Numbered from the stretch's first letter, positions 35,606-43,628 are shown. The stretch is DNA of 48,735 nt from Trichloromonas sp034002365 (GCA_034002365.1 JAVFAR010000006.1:1-48735); one strand, 5' to 3'. Made by a program: numbers and translations. Notes: generated by a model not told the origin, from the sequence alone.

Positions 35606-37216
35606 ATGAAACGAATGATGCAATGGGGCTTGTCTCTTTTCTTTATGTTGACGGCAAGCAATGTTTTCGCCGCGGTCGAAAACCTGAACCCGGAAGGAAA
35701 TTTCAAGGTCATTCCGGGGCTCCTGATGATCGGCCTGCTGGTCTTGTTTGTCGTGGTCGGCGTTTTCGCCAAGGCGAAGAATACCGAGGATTACTGGGCG
35801 GCCGGGCGCGGCATCGGCCAGATGGGCGGCGGCGCGGCGATCGCCTCGAACTGGATGTCGGCGGCCTCCTATCTGGGCATGGCCGGCCTCATCTACCTGC
35901 AGGGGTTCTTCGCCATCTCCTACGTGCTCGGCTGGACCGGCGGCTACGTTCTGCTGCTGGTGCTCATGGCCGGCCCGATCCGCCGCTACGGCAAGTACAC
36001 GGCGCCGGACTTCGTCGGCGACCGCTACTATTCCCAGGCCGCGCGCCTGCTTTCGGCCCTGATCGTCATCCTGATTTCCTTCGTCTACGCCGTCGGCCAG
36101 TACAAGGGCATCGGCATGATGTTCAACTGGATCTTCGGCATCGACTACAAGACCTCGGTCGTCGTCGGCACCCTGGTGGTTCTGGCCTACGTCCTGATCT
36201 CGGGGATGCTCGGCGCCACCAAGAACATGCAGGTGCAGTACGTGGTCATCGTCACCACCTTCCTCCTGCCGCTCTTTTTCATCGCCCATAAGCTGGGCTA
36301 CTTCTCCGCCGTGCCGCAGATCGGCTACGGCGCCGCCCTGTACGACATCGGCCACGGCGGCAACGGGCTTACCGCGGAAGTCGCGGAACCCAGCTTCTAC
36401 CTGCCGTTTATCAAGGACACCGCCTATCACTGGTTCGCCCTCTGCATCACCCTGATGCTCGGCACCGCCGGCCTGCCCCACGTCATCGGCCGCTTCTACG
36501 TCGTGCCCCGCGTCAGCGACGCCCGCTGGCAGGTGGTATGGGGCCTGTTCTTCATCGCCCTGGTCTACTGGACCGCGCCGGCCTACGCGGCCTACGCCAA
36601 ATTCTCCAACCTGCTGGGCACCTCGGGCGTCAACATCGCGCCGGACGCCATCGTCGTCAACGCCGCCGAACTGGCGGGCCTGCCCGAGTGGTTCGCCGGC
36701 TTCCTCGCCGCCGGCGCCGTTTCCGCCGCCTTCTCCACCGTCGGCGGCCTGTTGATGTCCGGCACCTCGGCCTTCGCCCACGACATCTACTTCCGTGTGC
36801 TGCGGCCGAACGCCACCGAAGAAACCAAGATGAAGGTCGCCCGTATCGGCACCGTTGTGCTCGGCCTGTCCATCATCGCCGTGGCCCTGAATCCGCCGGC
36901 CCTGATCGCCCAGATCGTCGCCGTCGCCTTCGCCCTCGGCGCGAACACCTTCTTCCCCCTGTTCCTGCTCGGGATCTGGTGGAGCCGCACCACCAAGGAG
37001 GCCGCGATCGTCGGCATGATTGTCGGTCTGGCCGTCACCTTCGGGTCTATGCTGATTCCCAAGACCTCGCTGCTGGCCTACTACGTCCCCTTCACCTCCA
37101 GCTCGGTGGTCGGCGTGCCGCTGGTTCTCATCGTCATGATCGTGGTTTCGCTGATGACCCCCGAGCCCTCCCGGGAGATCAAGGAACTGCTTTACAAAGT
37201 TCATAACGACGAATAG
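35606..37216 (+). CDS. Sodium/solute symporter, acetate-permease-like
   Basis: A 536-residue inner-membrane transporter of the SSS family, probably importing acetate or another small monocarboxylate with sodium. It begins with a cleavable signal (MKRMMQWGLSLFFMLTASNV, then FAAVEN) and has about 13 further helices. Family features are TEDYWAAGRGIGQMGGGAAI, SNWMSAASYLGMAGLIYLQG, YTAPDFVGDRYYSQAARLLS, TAGLPHVIGRFYVVP and AAFSTVGGLLMSGTSAFAHD, close to the ActP pattern. GGAAGGGAG precedes the ATG. It forms a two-gene operon with the small subunit and ends at a strong terminator. Acetate as substrate is inferred from family and from the likely lifestyle. Confidence 0.88.
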   Translation: MKRMMQWGLSLFFMLTASNVFAAVENLNPEGNFKVIPGLLMIGLLVLFVVVGVFAKAKNTEDYWAAGRGIGQMGGGAAIASNWMSAASYLGMAGLIYLQGFFAISYVLGWTGGYVLLLVLMAGPIRRYGKYTAPDFVGDRYYSQAARLLSALIVILISFVYAVGQYKGIGMMFNWIFGIDYKTSVVVGTLVVLAYVLISGMLGATKNMQVQYVVIVTTFLLPLFFIAHKLGYFSAVPQIGYGAALYDIGHGGNGLTAEVAEPSFYLPFIKDTAYHWFALCITLMLGTAGLPHVIGRFYVVPRVSDARWQVVWGLFFIALVYWTAPAYAAYAKFSNLLGTSGVNIAPDAIVVNAAELAGLPEWFAGFLAAGAVSAAFSTVGGLLMSGTSAFAHDIYFRVLRPNATEETKMKVARIGTVVLGLSIIAVALNPPALIAQIVAVAFALGANTFFPLFLLGIWWSRTTKEAAIVGMIVGLAVTFGSMLIPKTSLLAYYVPFTSSSVVGVPLVLIVMIVVSLMTPEPSREIKELLYKVHNDE

Positions 37217-37241
37217 GTTACCGTGTTGAATCGTTTCATTC

Positions 37242-37276
37242 GCCCCCATCGCGCAAGCGCGATGGGGGCTTTTTTA
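37242..37276 (+). terminator. Intrinsic terminator of the symporter operon
   Basis: GCCCCCATCGCGC, loop AA, and GCGCGATGGGGGC form a 13-base perfect stem followed by a run of Ts to 37276. It lies 25 bases after the symporter stop. Confidence 0.95.
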
Positions 37277-37455
37277 TTTCGGTGGAGAACACTATTTCCG
37301 CAGGGCGTCCGAGCGCCGCCGGCGCCTTTCGGGGACCGGCGGTCATCCGGACCGAAGGCCGGCGAAAGGTCCCAGGGCGTTGCTCCTCTTGTTTCCTGAG
37401 TACCAATCTTCCGCGGATCGCGGAGGCGGGCGCTTGTTTGTGCCGGGGTCCTTCC

Positions 37456-37490
37456 CCCCTCCTGTTTCAGGAGGGGCTGGGGGTGGGGAC
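37456..37490. repeat. Repeat-like hairpin with G-rich flank
   Basis: CCCCTCCTG, loop TTT, CAGGAGGGG form a 9-base perfect stem, followed by CTGGGGGTGGGGAC. This arrangement resembles a short dispersed intergenic repeat seen in many GC-rich bacterial genomes. Only one copy is in the window, so its repeat nature is inferred. Confidence 0.5.
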
Positions 37491-37610
37491 AAAAACACGA
37501 GAAGATCCAAGGGGGCGGGCCGACCACGGGCAGGGCGGAATGAACGCGGCCCGGAACGACGGGGTGAAGAGGGGAGGCGCGGAGAAAGGGGTTGCGCGGT
37601 CGATTTTCAG

Positions 37611-37646
37611 TTCGGCCCCGCGGAGCCTACGCTCCGCGGGGCCGAA
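37611..37646. repeat. 16-base perfect inverted repeat
   Basis: TTCGGCCCCGCGGAGC, loop CTAC, then its exact complement. It ends 17 bases before the stop of the minus-strand TPR gene, where a terminator is expected. On neither strand does a T-run follow the stem; the T's are on the upstream side. It may be a terminator of weak type or a repeat element. Confidence 0.6.
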
Positions 37647-37662
37647 AAACCTTCGCGGGGAG

Positions 37663-38331
37663 TTACAGCTTTAATTTCTTCTGTTTGTCCAACTCGGCCT
37701 TGCCCGCTTCGATGAAAGGTTTCGGATCGATGCCGAGCATTTTGACCGAGCGCTCGGCGTTGCCGTTGTCGGGATTGTACAACAACGCCCGACGAAACGC
37801 CTCGCGAGCTCCTTCCATGTCGCCGGAGTATTTCAGGGCGGTGCCGTAATTGGCCAGGCTTTCCGAAATAGCCTTGGAAAATCGCTCATAATCCTTGGGG
37901 TTGTGCTCGAACCAGCGCAGGTAGAAATCGACGGAGGTTTTCAGCGCCAGGAGCGCCTTCTCGATTTCCGCCTGGTCAACGGCGGCTGGATCCACCTTGT
38001 CCCGCTGGGTGTTCAGCTTTTTGCCGTACAGCGCCCATCCCAGGTGAATGACGCCGATGTCGTTCATGACAAAGCCGTAGTTGATGTACACATCCCGCCC
38101 CTGGTCGCCCTGAACGTTGGGATGCTCCAGCTCCCGCCGAGCCGACTCGTAGTATTTGAGAGCCTCTTCATAATTTTTTACCTTGAGCAGTTTCTGGGCG
38201 CTGACCGCGGTCAGGTGGGCGTTTTTATATTTGGGGTCCACCTTCTGATGTTCCGCGCCGTATTCACAGCGCGACAATAATACGATGAGGGAAAGGATGC
38301 AGCCGAGAATAAAAAACGGTTTTAAATTCAT
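37663..38331 (-). CDS. TPR-repeat protein with N-terminal membrane anchor or lipoprotein signal
   Basis: A 222-residue protein starting MNLKPFFILGCILSLIVLLS, then RCEYGAEHQ. The hydrophobic start and cysteine 22 suggest a lipoprotein, but the residue before the cysteine is arginine, not the usual small residue, so a simple membrane anchor is possible. The rest is helical with tetratricopeptide-like units (LLKVKNYEEALKYYESARRE; SLANYGTALKYSGDMEGARE; AFRRALLYNPDNGNAERSVK). AGGAG lies 10 bases before the ATG. It faces away from the exonuclease gene. Function unknown; TPR proteins usually act as scaffolds. Confidence 0.8.
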   Translation of the reverse strand: MNLKPFFILGCILSLIVLLSRCEYGAEHQKVDPKYKNAHLTAVSAQKLLKVKNYEEALKYYESARRELEHPNVQGDQGRDVYINYGFVMNDIGVIHLGWALYGKKLNTQRDKVDPAAVDQAEIEKALLALKTSVDFYLRWFEHNPKDYERFSKAISESLANYGTALKYSGDMEGAREAFRRALLYNPDNGNAERSVKMLGIDPKPFIEAGKAELDKQKKLKL

Positions 38332-38364
38332 TGGGCAAAACTCCTGTTGAAAAATATGGCGGCA

Positions 38365-38393
38365 AGTATAAACTCTGAGTCGGGTAATCTCCA
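38365..38393 (-). promoter_or_regulatory. Probable promoter of the TPR gene
   Basis: On the minus strand TGGAGA (38393-38388), a 17-base spacer and TATACT (38370-38365) lie about 34 bases before the ATG. The -10 is good (5 of 6). Confidence 0.5.
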
Positions 38394-38435
38394 GCTTAAA
38401 GTTTACGGGCGCGCCTATTCGCGCCGGAGTCGGAT

Positions 38436-39140
38436 ATGTGGAAAACCCTTTTGAAAACCGTGCGCCCGCGCAGAAGCGGCGCGGAGCGCGACCCGGTGGC
38501 GGCCTATGTCCGGCAACGCTGCGACGCCATCCGCTCGCAAAGCGTGCTGAAAAAGACCTTGACCGAAGCCTCCTACTGTATTATCGACCTGGAAACGACG
38601 GGGTTGAATATCGCCGAGGACGCCATTATCAACGCGGCCGGGGTGAAGGTTAAGAGCGGCAAGATCACCAAAATCTACGAGGCCTATATCAAACCGCCGT
38701 TTCCCATCCGGCAGGAATCGATCCAGTGGCACGGCATCACCGACGACATGCTGACGGATAAGCCGTTGATCGCGGAAACGCTCCCCGAGTTTCTCGGTTT
38801 CATCGGAAACAGTATCATTGTCGGGCACCATATCAACTTCGATCTGCGGATGCTCAACCGGCATCTGAAAGATTATTACGACTGCTCCCTGGAGGGCGCT
38901 CCCTGGCTCGACACCATGCTGCTGCACAAACTGGTGATGGAAAACAACACCAATACCCAACTGGACGATCTGCTCAGTACCTACGCCGTCGACTGTGACC
39001 AGCGGCACCGGGCGCTGGGCGATTCCATCGCGACGACAAAGGTGTTTCTGAAAATTTCGCGGGAGCTGTCTTCGTCCTACAAAACACTTAACGATCTGTT
39101 TTGCGCCCAGCAGGACATGTCCCGTAAGGATCATAAGTGA
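38436..39140 (+). CDS. DnaQ-like DEDDh 3'-5' exonuclease
   Basis: A 234-residue protein with an N-terminal extension of about 45 residues, rich in Arg, and a DEDDh exonuclease domain. All five catalytic residues are visible: D51 and E53 in CIIDLETTGLN, D136 in GHHINFDLRML, and H191 and D196 in HRALGDSIATTKVF. The SIQWHGITDDML segment is also typical. Such stand-alone DnaQ-fold proteins trim DNA or RNA ends; no polymerase gene is near. GGAG lies 6 bases before the ATG. Its stop overlaps the start of the next gene (TGATG), so it is translationally coupled to the acetyl-CoA-synthetase-like protein. Confidence 0.93.
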   Translation: MWKTLLKTVRPRRSGAERDPVAAYVRQRCDAIRSQSVLKKTLTEASYCIIDLETTGLNIAEDAIINAAGVKVKSGKITKIYEAYIKPPFPIRQESIQWHGITDDMLTDKPLIAETLPEFLGFIGNSIIVGHHINFDLRMLNRHLKDYYDCSLEGAPWLDTMLLHKLVMENNTNTQLDDLLSTYAVDCDQRHRALGDSIATTKVFLKISRELSSSYKTLNDLFCAQQDMSRKDHK

Positions 39141-41005
39141 TGGTTCATCCCAAGATCGACTATCAGCGGCACAAAATTTCCGCCCATCAATACGAAGCCT
39201 ACCGGGACATGCCGCGGCAAGAGCTGTTCGATGCGCTGGCGCGCAAGTATCTGCACTGGGCGGAACCTTACCGCAAGGTGCTGGACGACATGGCGCCCCC
39301 CTATTACCACTGGTTTTCCGGCGGCAAGCTCAATGTCTTTGAAAACCTGGTCGGCAAGCACATGAATACCCTGCGCCGCAACAAGGCGGCGCTCATCTGG
39401 CGCGGAGTCAATTTCGAGGAGCGCACCTATACCTATCAGGCCCTGGGTCATGAAGTCATAAGCCTGATCAACGGCTTGCTGCATCTGGGGGTAAAAAAAG
39501 GAACCCATGTCCTGATCTATTTGCCGGACCTGCCGGAAACCATGGTGGCCATGCTCGCCTGTGCCAGTATCGGCGCCGTTCATATCAACTACCACATGGC
39601 TTATTCCGCCGAAGCGATGGCGCAGCGCCTGCAACACTGCCAGGCGAAATTCATTATTACCTGCGACGGCGTCAGTTTTCGCGGCCGGGGACTTAAAGAG
39701 GTGGTGAATGAGGCGCTGGAGCGTATCGATTACGAAATTCAGCACTGCGTGGTGGTGCGGCGCACCGGCCAGCACACCCTGATGCGGCCGAAGCGCGACA
39801 TCTGGTACGATGACCTGATTACCGATCCCGAATTCGCCGCCGGCGGGGTCTATGATCCCCTTCGCCTTGCCGACGAGCCGCTCTTCATGCTCTATACCTC
39901 GACCAAATCCAAGCAGCCGCGCGGGGTGCTGCACGGGTTGGCCGGTTATCTGATGTGGGCGCAATTCACCACCGAGGTGCTGTTCGATCTGGTGGATACC
40001 GATATTTTCTGGAATACCTCGGATCTGGCCTGGATCAACGGCCATACTTATTCCGTTTACGGCCCGCTGGCCCTGGGAGCGACTCTGTTTCTCTATGAAG
40101 GGGCCATCTCCTATGAAAATACCAAATGTTTTTTCGACTATCTGGACCGTTATCACATCACGGTTCTGTACACCAACCCATCGCTGCTGCGCAGCGTCAT
40201 GCGCGCGAAAAGCAGCAAACGCTACATGAACCGTTCCAGCATTTCCCTGCGCCTGATCGGTTGCGGCGGCGAGAAGCTCAGTGAAGAGGTGTACAACTGG
40301 GCGCAGTACGAACTGACCAACAACCACAATCTCCCCATCATCCAGATCTGGGGCCAGACCGAAACGGGAGGATGCCTGATCGCCGGCGTGCCGGGGGTGG
40401 CGGATTTTGAGGATGACACCATGATGCGTCCACTGCCGGGGGTGGATGCCCGCATCGTGGACCACAAAGGCATGACCATCAACGCCGCGGGAGAACCCGG
40501 ACGCCTGGTGCTGGCCTCGCCGCTTCCCTCGATGCTGCAGGACCTGTTCAAGGATCCGGTCGGCTACCAGCAAACCTTCTGGAAAAAATTCCCGGAGCGG
40601 ACCTATTTCACCACGGGGGATGGCGCCGTTTACGACGATCACGCCAATTTCGACCTGATCGGACGCCTGGATAACGTGGTCAGCACCGGCAGCGGGCGGC
40701 GGAGTATCGCCGAAATTGAAGAAACCGTCATGACCATGCGGCGCATCCGCGAATGCGCCGCCATTGTCATCGATCATCCGCTGCAGGGCTATATGCTGGT
40801 GACTTTTTGCGTGTTAAAGGATTTTCGCGACGAGAGTTACCGGGAAAAAACACTACGCGACGTCCGCGAACACATCATCGAAGAAATCGGGGAGCTCAAC
40901 CTGCCGGACAAGATTCGGTTCACCAAATATTTACCCAAAACTCCGGACAACCGGATCAATCGGGAATTGCTGCAGGAGATCGCCCTGCAGATGGAGGGGA
41001 TCTGA
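39140..41005 (+). CDS. Acetyl-CoA synthetase-like protein with altered catalytic motifs
   Basis: A 621-residue member of the adenylate-forming (ANL) family, clearly related to Acs: LAWINGHTYSVYGPLALGAT, IWGQTETGGCLI, FTTGDGAVYDD (G493, D494) and IGRLDNVV are present. Three key features differ. The P-loop YTSGSTGKPKG is YTSTKSKQPRG (252-262), losing two glycines and both lysines of the motif. The tryptophan that limits the acyl pocket of Acs (WWQTETG) is glycine 405. The C-terminal catalytic lysine (PKTRSGKI) is arginine 605 in PKTPDNRI. It may have an altered acyl substrate or be a non-catalytic paralogue. The ATG at 39140 is used (AAGGA ahead); it overlaps the exonuclease stop. No frameshift or stop interrupts it. 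Confidence 0.85.
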   Translation: MVHPKIDYQRHKISAHQYEAYRDMPRQELFDALARKYLHWAEPYRKVLDDMAPPYYHWFSGGKLNVFENLVGKHMNTLRRNKAALIWRGVNFEERTYTYQALGHEVISLINGLLHLGVKKGTHVLIYLPDLPETMVAMLACASIGAVHINYHMAYSAEAMAQRLQHCQAKFIITCDGVSFRGRGLKEVVNEALERIDYEIQHCVVVRRTGQHTLMRPKRDIWYDDLITDPEFAAGGVYDPLRLADEPLFMLYTSTKSKQPRGVLHGLAGYLMWAQFTTEVLFDLVDTDIFWNTSDLAWINGHTYSVYGPLALGATLFLYEGAISYENTKCFFDYLDRYHITVLYTNPSLLRSVMRAKSSKRYMNRSSISLRLIGCGGEKLSEEVYNWAQYELTNNHNLPIIQIWGQTETGGCLIAGVPGVADFEDDTMMRPLPGVDARIVDHKGMTINAAGEPGRLVLASPLPSMLQDLFKDPVGYQQTFWKKFPERTYFTTGDGAVYDDHANFDLIGRLDNVVSTGSGRRSIAEIEETVMTMRRIRECAAIVIDHPLQGYMLVTFCVLKDFRDESYREKTLRDVREHIIEEIGELNLPDKIRFTKYLPKTPDNRINRELLQEIALQMEGI

Positions 41006-41060
41006 CCTTCGCCGATGAGGCAAGGAGGTGGGTGGGGCCGGACGGATAACGCGAATTTGT

Positions 41061-42902
41061 TCAATCCCCGAACTGCGCTAATCCGGTGAATATCTTGCGG
41101 GCCACCGCTTCCGGCAGGCCGGAAACCTGTAACAGGTCTTCCAGGGTCGCCTCGCGAATCCGCTTCAGACTGCCGAAATGCCTGAGCAGCTCTTTGCGCC
41201 GGGCCGGGCCGACGCCGGGGATCTCTTCAAGAATCGAACTGAGCGCGGCCTTGCCGCGCCGCTTGCGGTGCCGGCTCAGGGCGAAACGGTGGGCCTCGTC
41301 GCGCAGCCGTTCGAGCAGGAAGAGCTCGGGGGAACCGGCCGGAAAGCGCACCGGATTCTTGCGCCCGGGCAGAAAAAAGCGCTCCTCGCTGCGCTCGACG
41401 GCCTTCCCCCGGACATTGGCGAGCACCCGGCTTTTGGCGATGCCGGCGCAGTCGATGCGCTCGCCCAGTTCCAGTTCGGCGAGGACCGCGGTCAACACCC
41501 CGAGCTGCCCCCTGCCGCCGTCGATGAGAATGAAATCGGGCAGGGACTCTTCACGCAGCCCCCGGCTCAGCCGGCGCCGCAACACCTCGGCGAGGGCGGC
41601 GTAGTCGTCGCTGCCCTCCACCGAGCGGATCTGGTACTGGCGATAGTCCCCCGGCGCGGGTTCGCCGCCGAGCGCCACCACCTGACTCCCGACGCTGTGA
41701 CTCCCTTGGACGTTGGAGATGTCGTAACATTCCATGCGCCGCGGGAAACGGCGCAGCTGGAGGGCGCGCTGGACGCCCTCCAGCACCGCCTCCCGCGCTT
41801 CCCGGCGGCTCCCCCGCTCGCGGAAGGATTCCTCCGCGTTGCGCTCGGCCAGGGCCACCAGCTCCCGCCGCGCCCCCCGCCGAGGCGCCAGCACCTCGAC
41901 CTTGCGCCCCTTGCGTTCGCTCAGCCACTCGGCGATCAGCGCCGCCCCTTCCGGCAGGCGCGGCAGCAGCAGCTGATCGGGGATGACGACCTCGCGCCCG
42001 TAATATTCCTGAAGAAAAGCGCCGAGCAGCTCATCCTCATCGAGCTTCCAGTCGATGGCGAAGACCCGCCGGGCGAGGAGCTGCCCCTGACGCACGAAGA
42101 GCAGGGCCACTTCCACTTCTCCCCCCTGCCGGTGCCAGCCGAGGACATCCTGATCCCCGCCGCCCACGGTCACGGCCTTCTGCCGCTCCACGGTCTGCTC
42201 GATAGAGCGGATCTGGTCGCGCAGGCGCGCCGCCTCCTCGAAGCGCATCTCGCCGGAAGCCGCCAGCATGCGCCGCCGCAGCCGGCCGAGGACCTCGCTC
42301 TCGCGCCCGGAGAGGAGCGCCGTCACGCCATCGACCAGCTCGCCGTAGGCGGCTGCATCGATATGTCCGTGACAGGGGGCGCTGCATTGGCCGATCTGAT
42401 AAAAGAGGCAGGGGCGGCCCCGCGCCCGGCAGCGGGCCAGGGGATAGTGGCGCAGGGGGAAGATGCGGTAGATTTCCTTGAGGGTTTCGCGCACCGCGGA
42501 AGAGGAGGCGAAGGGACCGAAATAGAGGGCGCCGTCCCGCCGGACCTGGCGCACGATGGCCAGCGCGGGAAAGTCTTCACGGGGATCGAGCCGCAAGGAC
42601 ACGTAGGTCTTGTCGTCCCGCAGATGGATATTGTAACGGGGGCGGTGCTTCTTGATCAGATTGTTTTCGAGGATCAGCGCTTCTTTTTCGGTATCGGTGA
42701 CGATCGTTTCGATCTCTTGCACCCGCGCCATAAGAAAGCGGATCTGCGCCCGCCCGTCGCCGGTTTCGGAAAAGTAGCCGCGCAGACGCTGGCGCAGGCG
42801 TTTCGCCTTGCCCACGTAGAGAACGGCGCCCTCCGCCCCTCTCATCAGATAGACGCCCGGGGCCTCGGGAACTTTTTTCAGCTCGAAATCCTTCACCGTC
42901 AT
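41061..42902 (-). CDS. uvrC: UvrABC system protein C
   Basis: UvrC makes both incisions around damaged nucleotides in nucleotide excision repair. The ATG at 42902 (MTVKDFELKKVPEAPGVYLM) is the family start; the in-frame extension to 43214 runs antisense to no useful feature and overlaps the next gene. The 613 residues have the GIY-YIG nuclease domain (GVYLMRGAEGAVLYVGKAKR), a UVR motif (EMRFEEAARLRDQIRSIEQT), the RNase H-like endonuclease domain (RRMECYDISNVQGSHSVGSQ, DFILIDGGRGQL) and a C-terminal helix-hairpin-helix pair (EEIPGVGPARRKELLRHFGS). Length is normal. Convergent with the Acs-like gene. Confidence 0.97.
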   Translation of the reverse strand: MTVKDFELKKVPEAPGVYLMRGAEGAVLYVGKAKRLRQRLRGYFSETGDGRAQIRFLMARVQEIETIVTDTEKEALILENNLIKKHRPRYNIHLRDDKTYVSLRLDPREDFPALAIVRQVRRDGALYFGPFASSSAVRETLKEIYRIFPLRHYPLARCRARGRPCLFYQIGQCSAPCHGHIDAAAYGELVDGVTALLSGRESEVLGRLRRRMLAASGEMRFEEAARLRDQIRSIEQTVERQKAVTVGGGDQDVLGWHRQGGEVEVALLFVRQGQLLARRVFAIDWKLDEDELLGAFLQEYYGREVVIPDQLLLPRLPEGAALIAEWLSERKGRKVEVLAPRRGARRELVALAERNAEESFRERGSRREAREAVLEGVQRALQLRRFPRRMECYDISNVQGSHSVGSQVVALGGEPAPGDYRQYQIRSVEGSDDYAALAEVLRRRLSRGLREESLPDFILIDGGRGQLGVLTAVLAELELGERIDCAGIAKSRVLANVRGKAVERSEERFFLPGRKNPVRFPAGSPELFLLERLRDEAHRFALSRHRKRRGKAALSSILEEIPGVGPARRKELLRHFGSLKRIREATLEDLLQVSGLPEAVARKIFTGLAQFGD

Positions 42903-42972
42903 CCACCCCGAGCCCTCACGAAAAAAGCCAGGGGAAACCCTGACTTGACGCGCACTTGATGACCAATGAGGC

Positions 42973-43482
42973 TCACCCGGCCAACTCCAGATGGCCGGTC
43001 TCGATTTCGACCAGGGCACTGAGCAGCTGTTTGACCCGTTCTTCGCCGGCGTCCTCGATAAACCGGGTGTAGAGTTGAACGGCGCGGGACTCGCGCTTTT
43101 GCGCCTCGGCCAGATTCTCCTTGTGCGACGGCGAGCACTCGCCGGGGGCCGAAAGCTCGTCGGGCAGGGGAATATCGAGAATTTGGCAGAAGAGTACGGC
43201 GTGAGCCGTTTCAATGCGGGAAAGGGCGGAAAAGAGCGCCCGTCCCCGTTCGCAATCGGCGACCTGCGCGGCCCCCCGGTAGAAGGTGGCGTTGCCCACC
43301 GCCAGGTCGAGGGCGCGTTCGAGATTTTCCCGGGTCTTGCGGGAAATGTCGCCGAGCGGCACCTGCCGGTATTCGTCCGCCGGGACCAGATGCTTGCCGG
43401 GCGCCCCGCAGAAGGGGCATTGGCTGGGACAAACCGAACCGATGTAAGACTCGCCGCAGATCTGGCAACGATAAAGATTCAT
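42973..43482 (-). CDS. Rubredoxin/ferritin-like protein (rubrerythrin-related)
   Basis: A 169-residue protein. The N-terminus (MNLYRCQICGESYIGSVCPS, QCPFCG) holds two CxxC pairs (C6/C9, C22/C25), a rubredoxin-type iron site. The remainder is a four-helix ferritin-like domain with ExxH pairs E91/H94 (RIETAHAVLF) and E161/H164 (EIETGHLEL) and a helix-3 glutamate E131. The helix-1 glutamate expected seven residues before Y68 is alanine 61, so one di-iron ligand may be missing. Relatives reduce peroxide or store redox equivalents in anaerobes. GGAGGAG precedes the ATG. It is followed by uvrC. Confidence 0.85.
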   Translation of the reverse strand: MNLYRCQICGESYIGSVCPSQCPFCGAPGKHLVPADEYRQVPLGDISRKTRENLERALDLAVGNATFYRGAAQVADCERGRALFSALSRIETAHAVLFCQILDIPLPDELSAPGECSPSHKENLAEAQKRESRAVQLYTRFIEDAGEERVKQLLSALVEIETGHLELAG

Positions 43483-43628
43483 TCAGGGTTCTCCTCCAAA
43501 GTTGCTGTGAGCATAGCAAGGCGCCCTTCGTCTGTCAACGCACCCCGCGCCGCCCCCGTTTACGGCGGCATGAACGTTTGGCCAAGAGGCCGGGAAGTGG
43601 GGTTTTTTCTGGTCTTATCCCTTCAGGC

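Larger units (their letters stand above)
37277..37662. other. Intergenic stretch with two strong hairpins, no gene seen
   Basis: No ORF here is convincing; the plus-strand readings (37282-37674, 37380-37715) translate to Gly/Arg/Pro-rich strings typical of non-coding GC-rich DNA. The stretch holds the two repeat-like hairpins listed separately. It separates the symporter operon from the TPR gene, whose stop is at 37663. Confidence 0.65.

Noticed and set aside
35141..37249. Open frame of about 700 codons on the minus strand
   Set aside because: It is antisense to the symporter pair, rich in Gly/Asp/His, and has no domain; the plus-strand proteins are clear membrane transporters. Long antisense frames are expected in GC-rich DNA.
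37282..37715. Overlapping small frames after the symporter terminator
   Set aside because: Gly/Arg/Pro-rich translations crossing the repeat hairpins and the end of the TPR gene; no ribosome sites.
39893..40950. Reading the Acs-like gene as a pseudogene
   Set aside because: There is no frameshift or stop, the ribosome site and coupling are intact, and the fold motifs are kept; the changes are specific to catalytic positions, so it is listed as a gene with altered motifs.
42903..43214. N-terminal extension of UvrC
   Set aside because: It overlaps the rubredoxin-like gene in another frame and does not resemble UvrC; the GIY-YIG domain begins right after the ATG at 42902.
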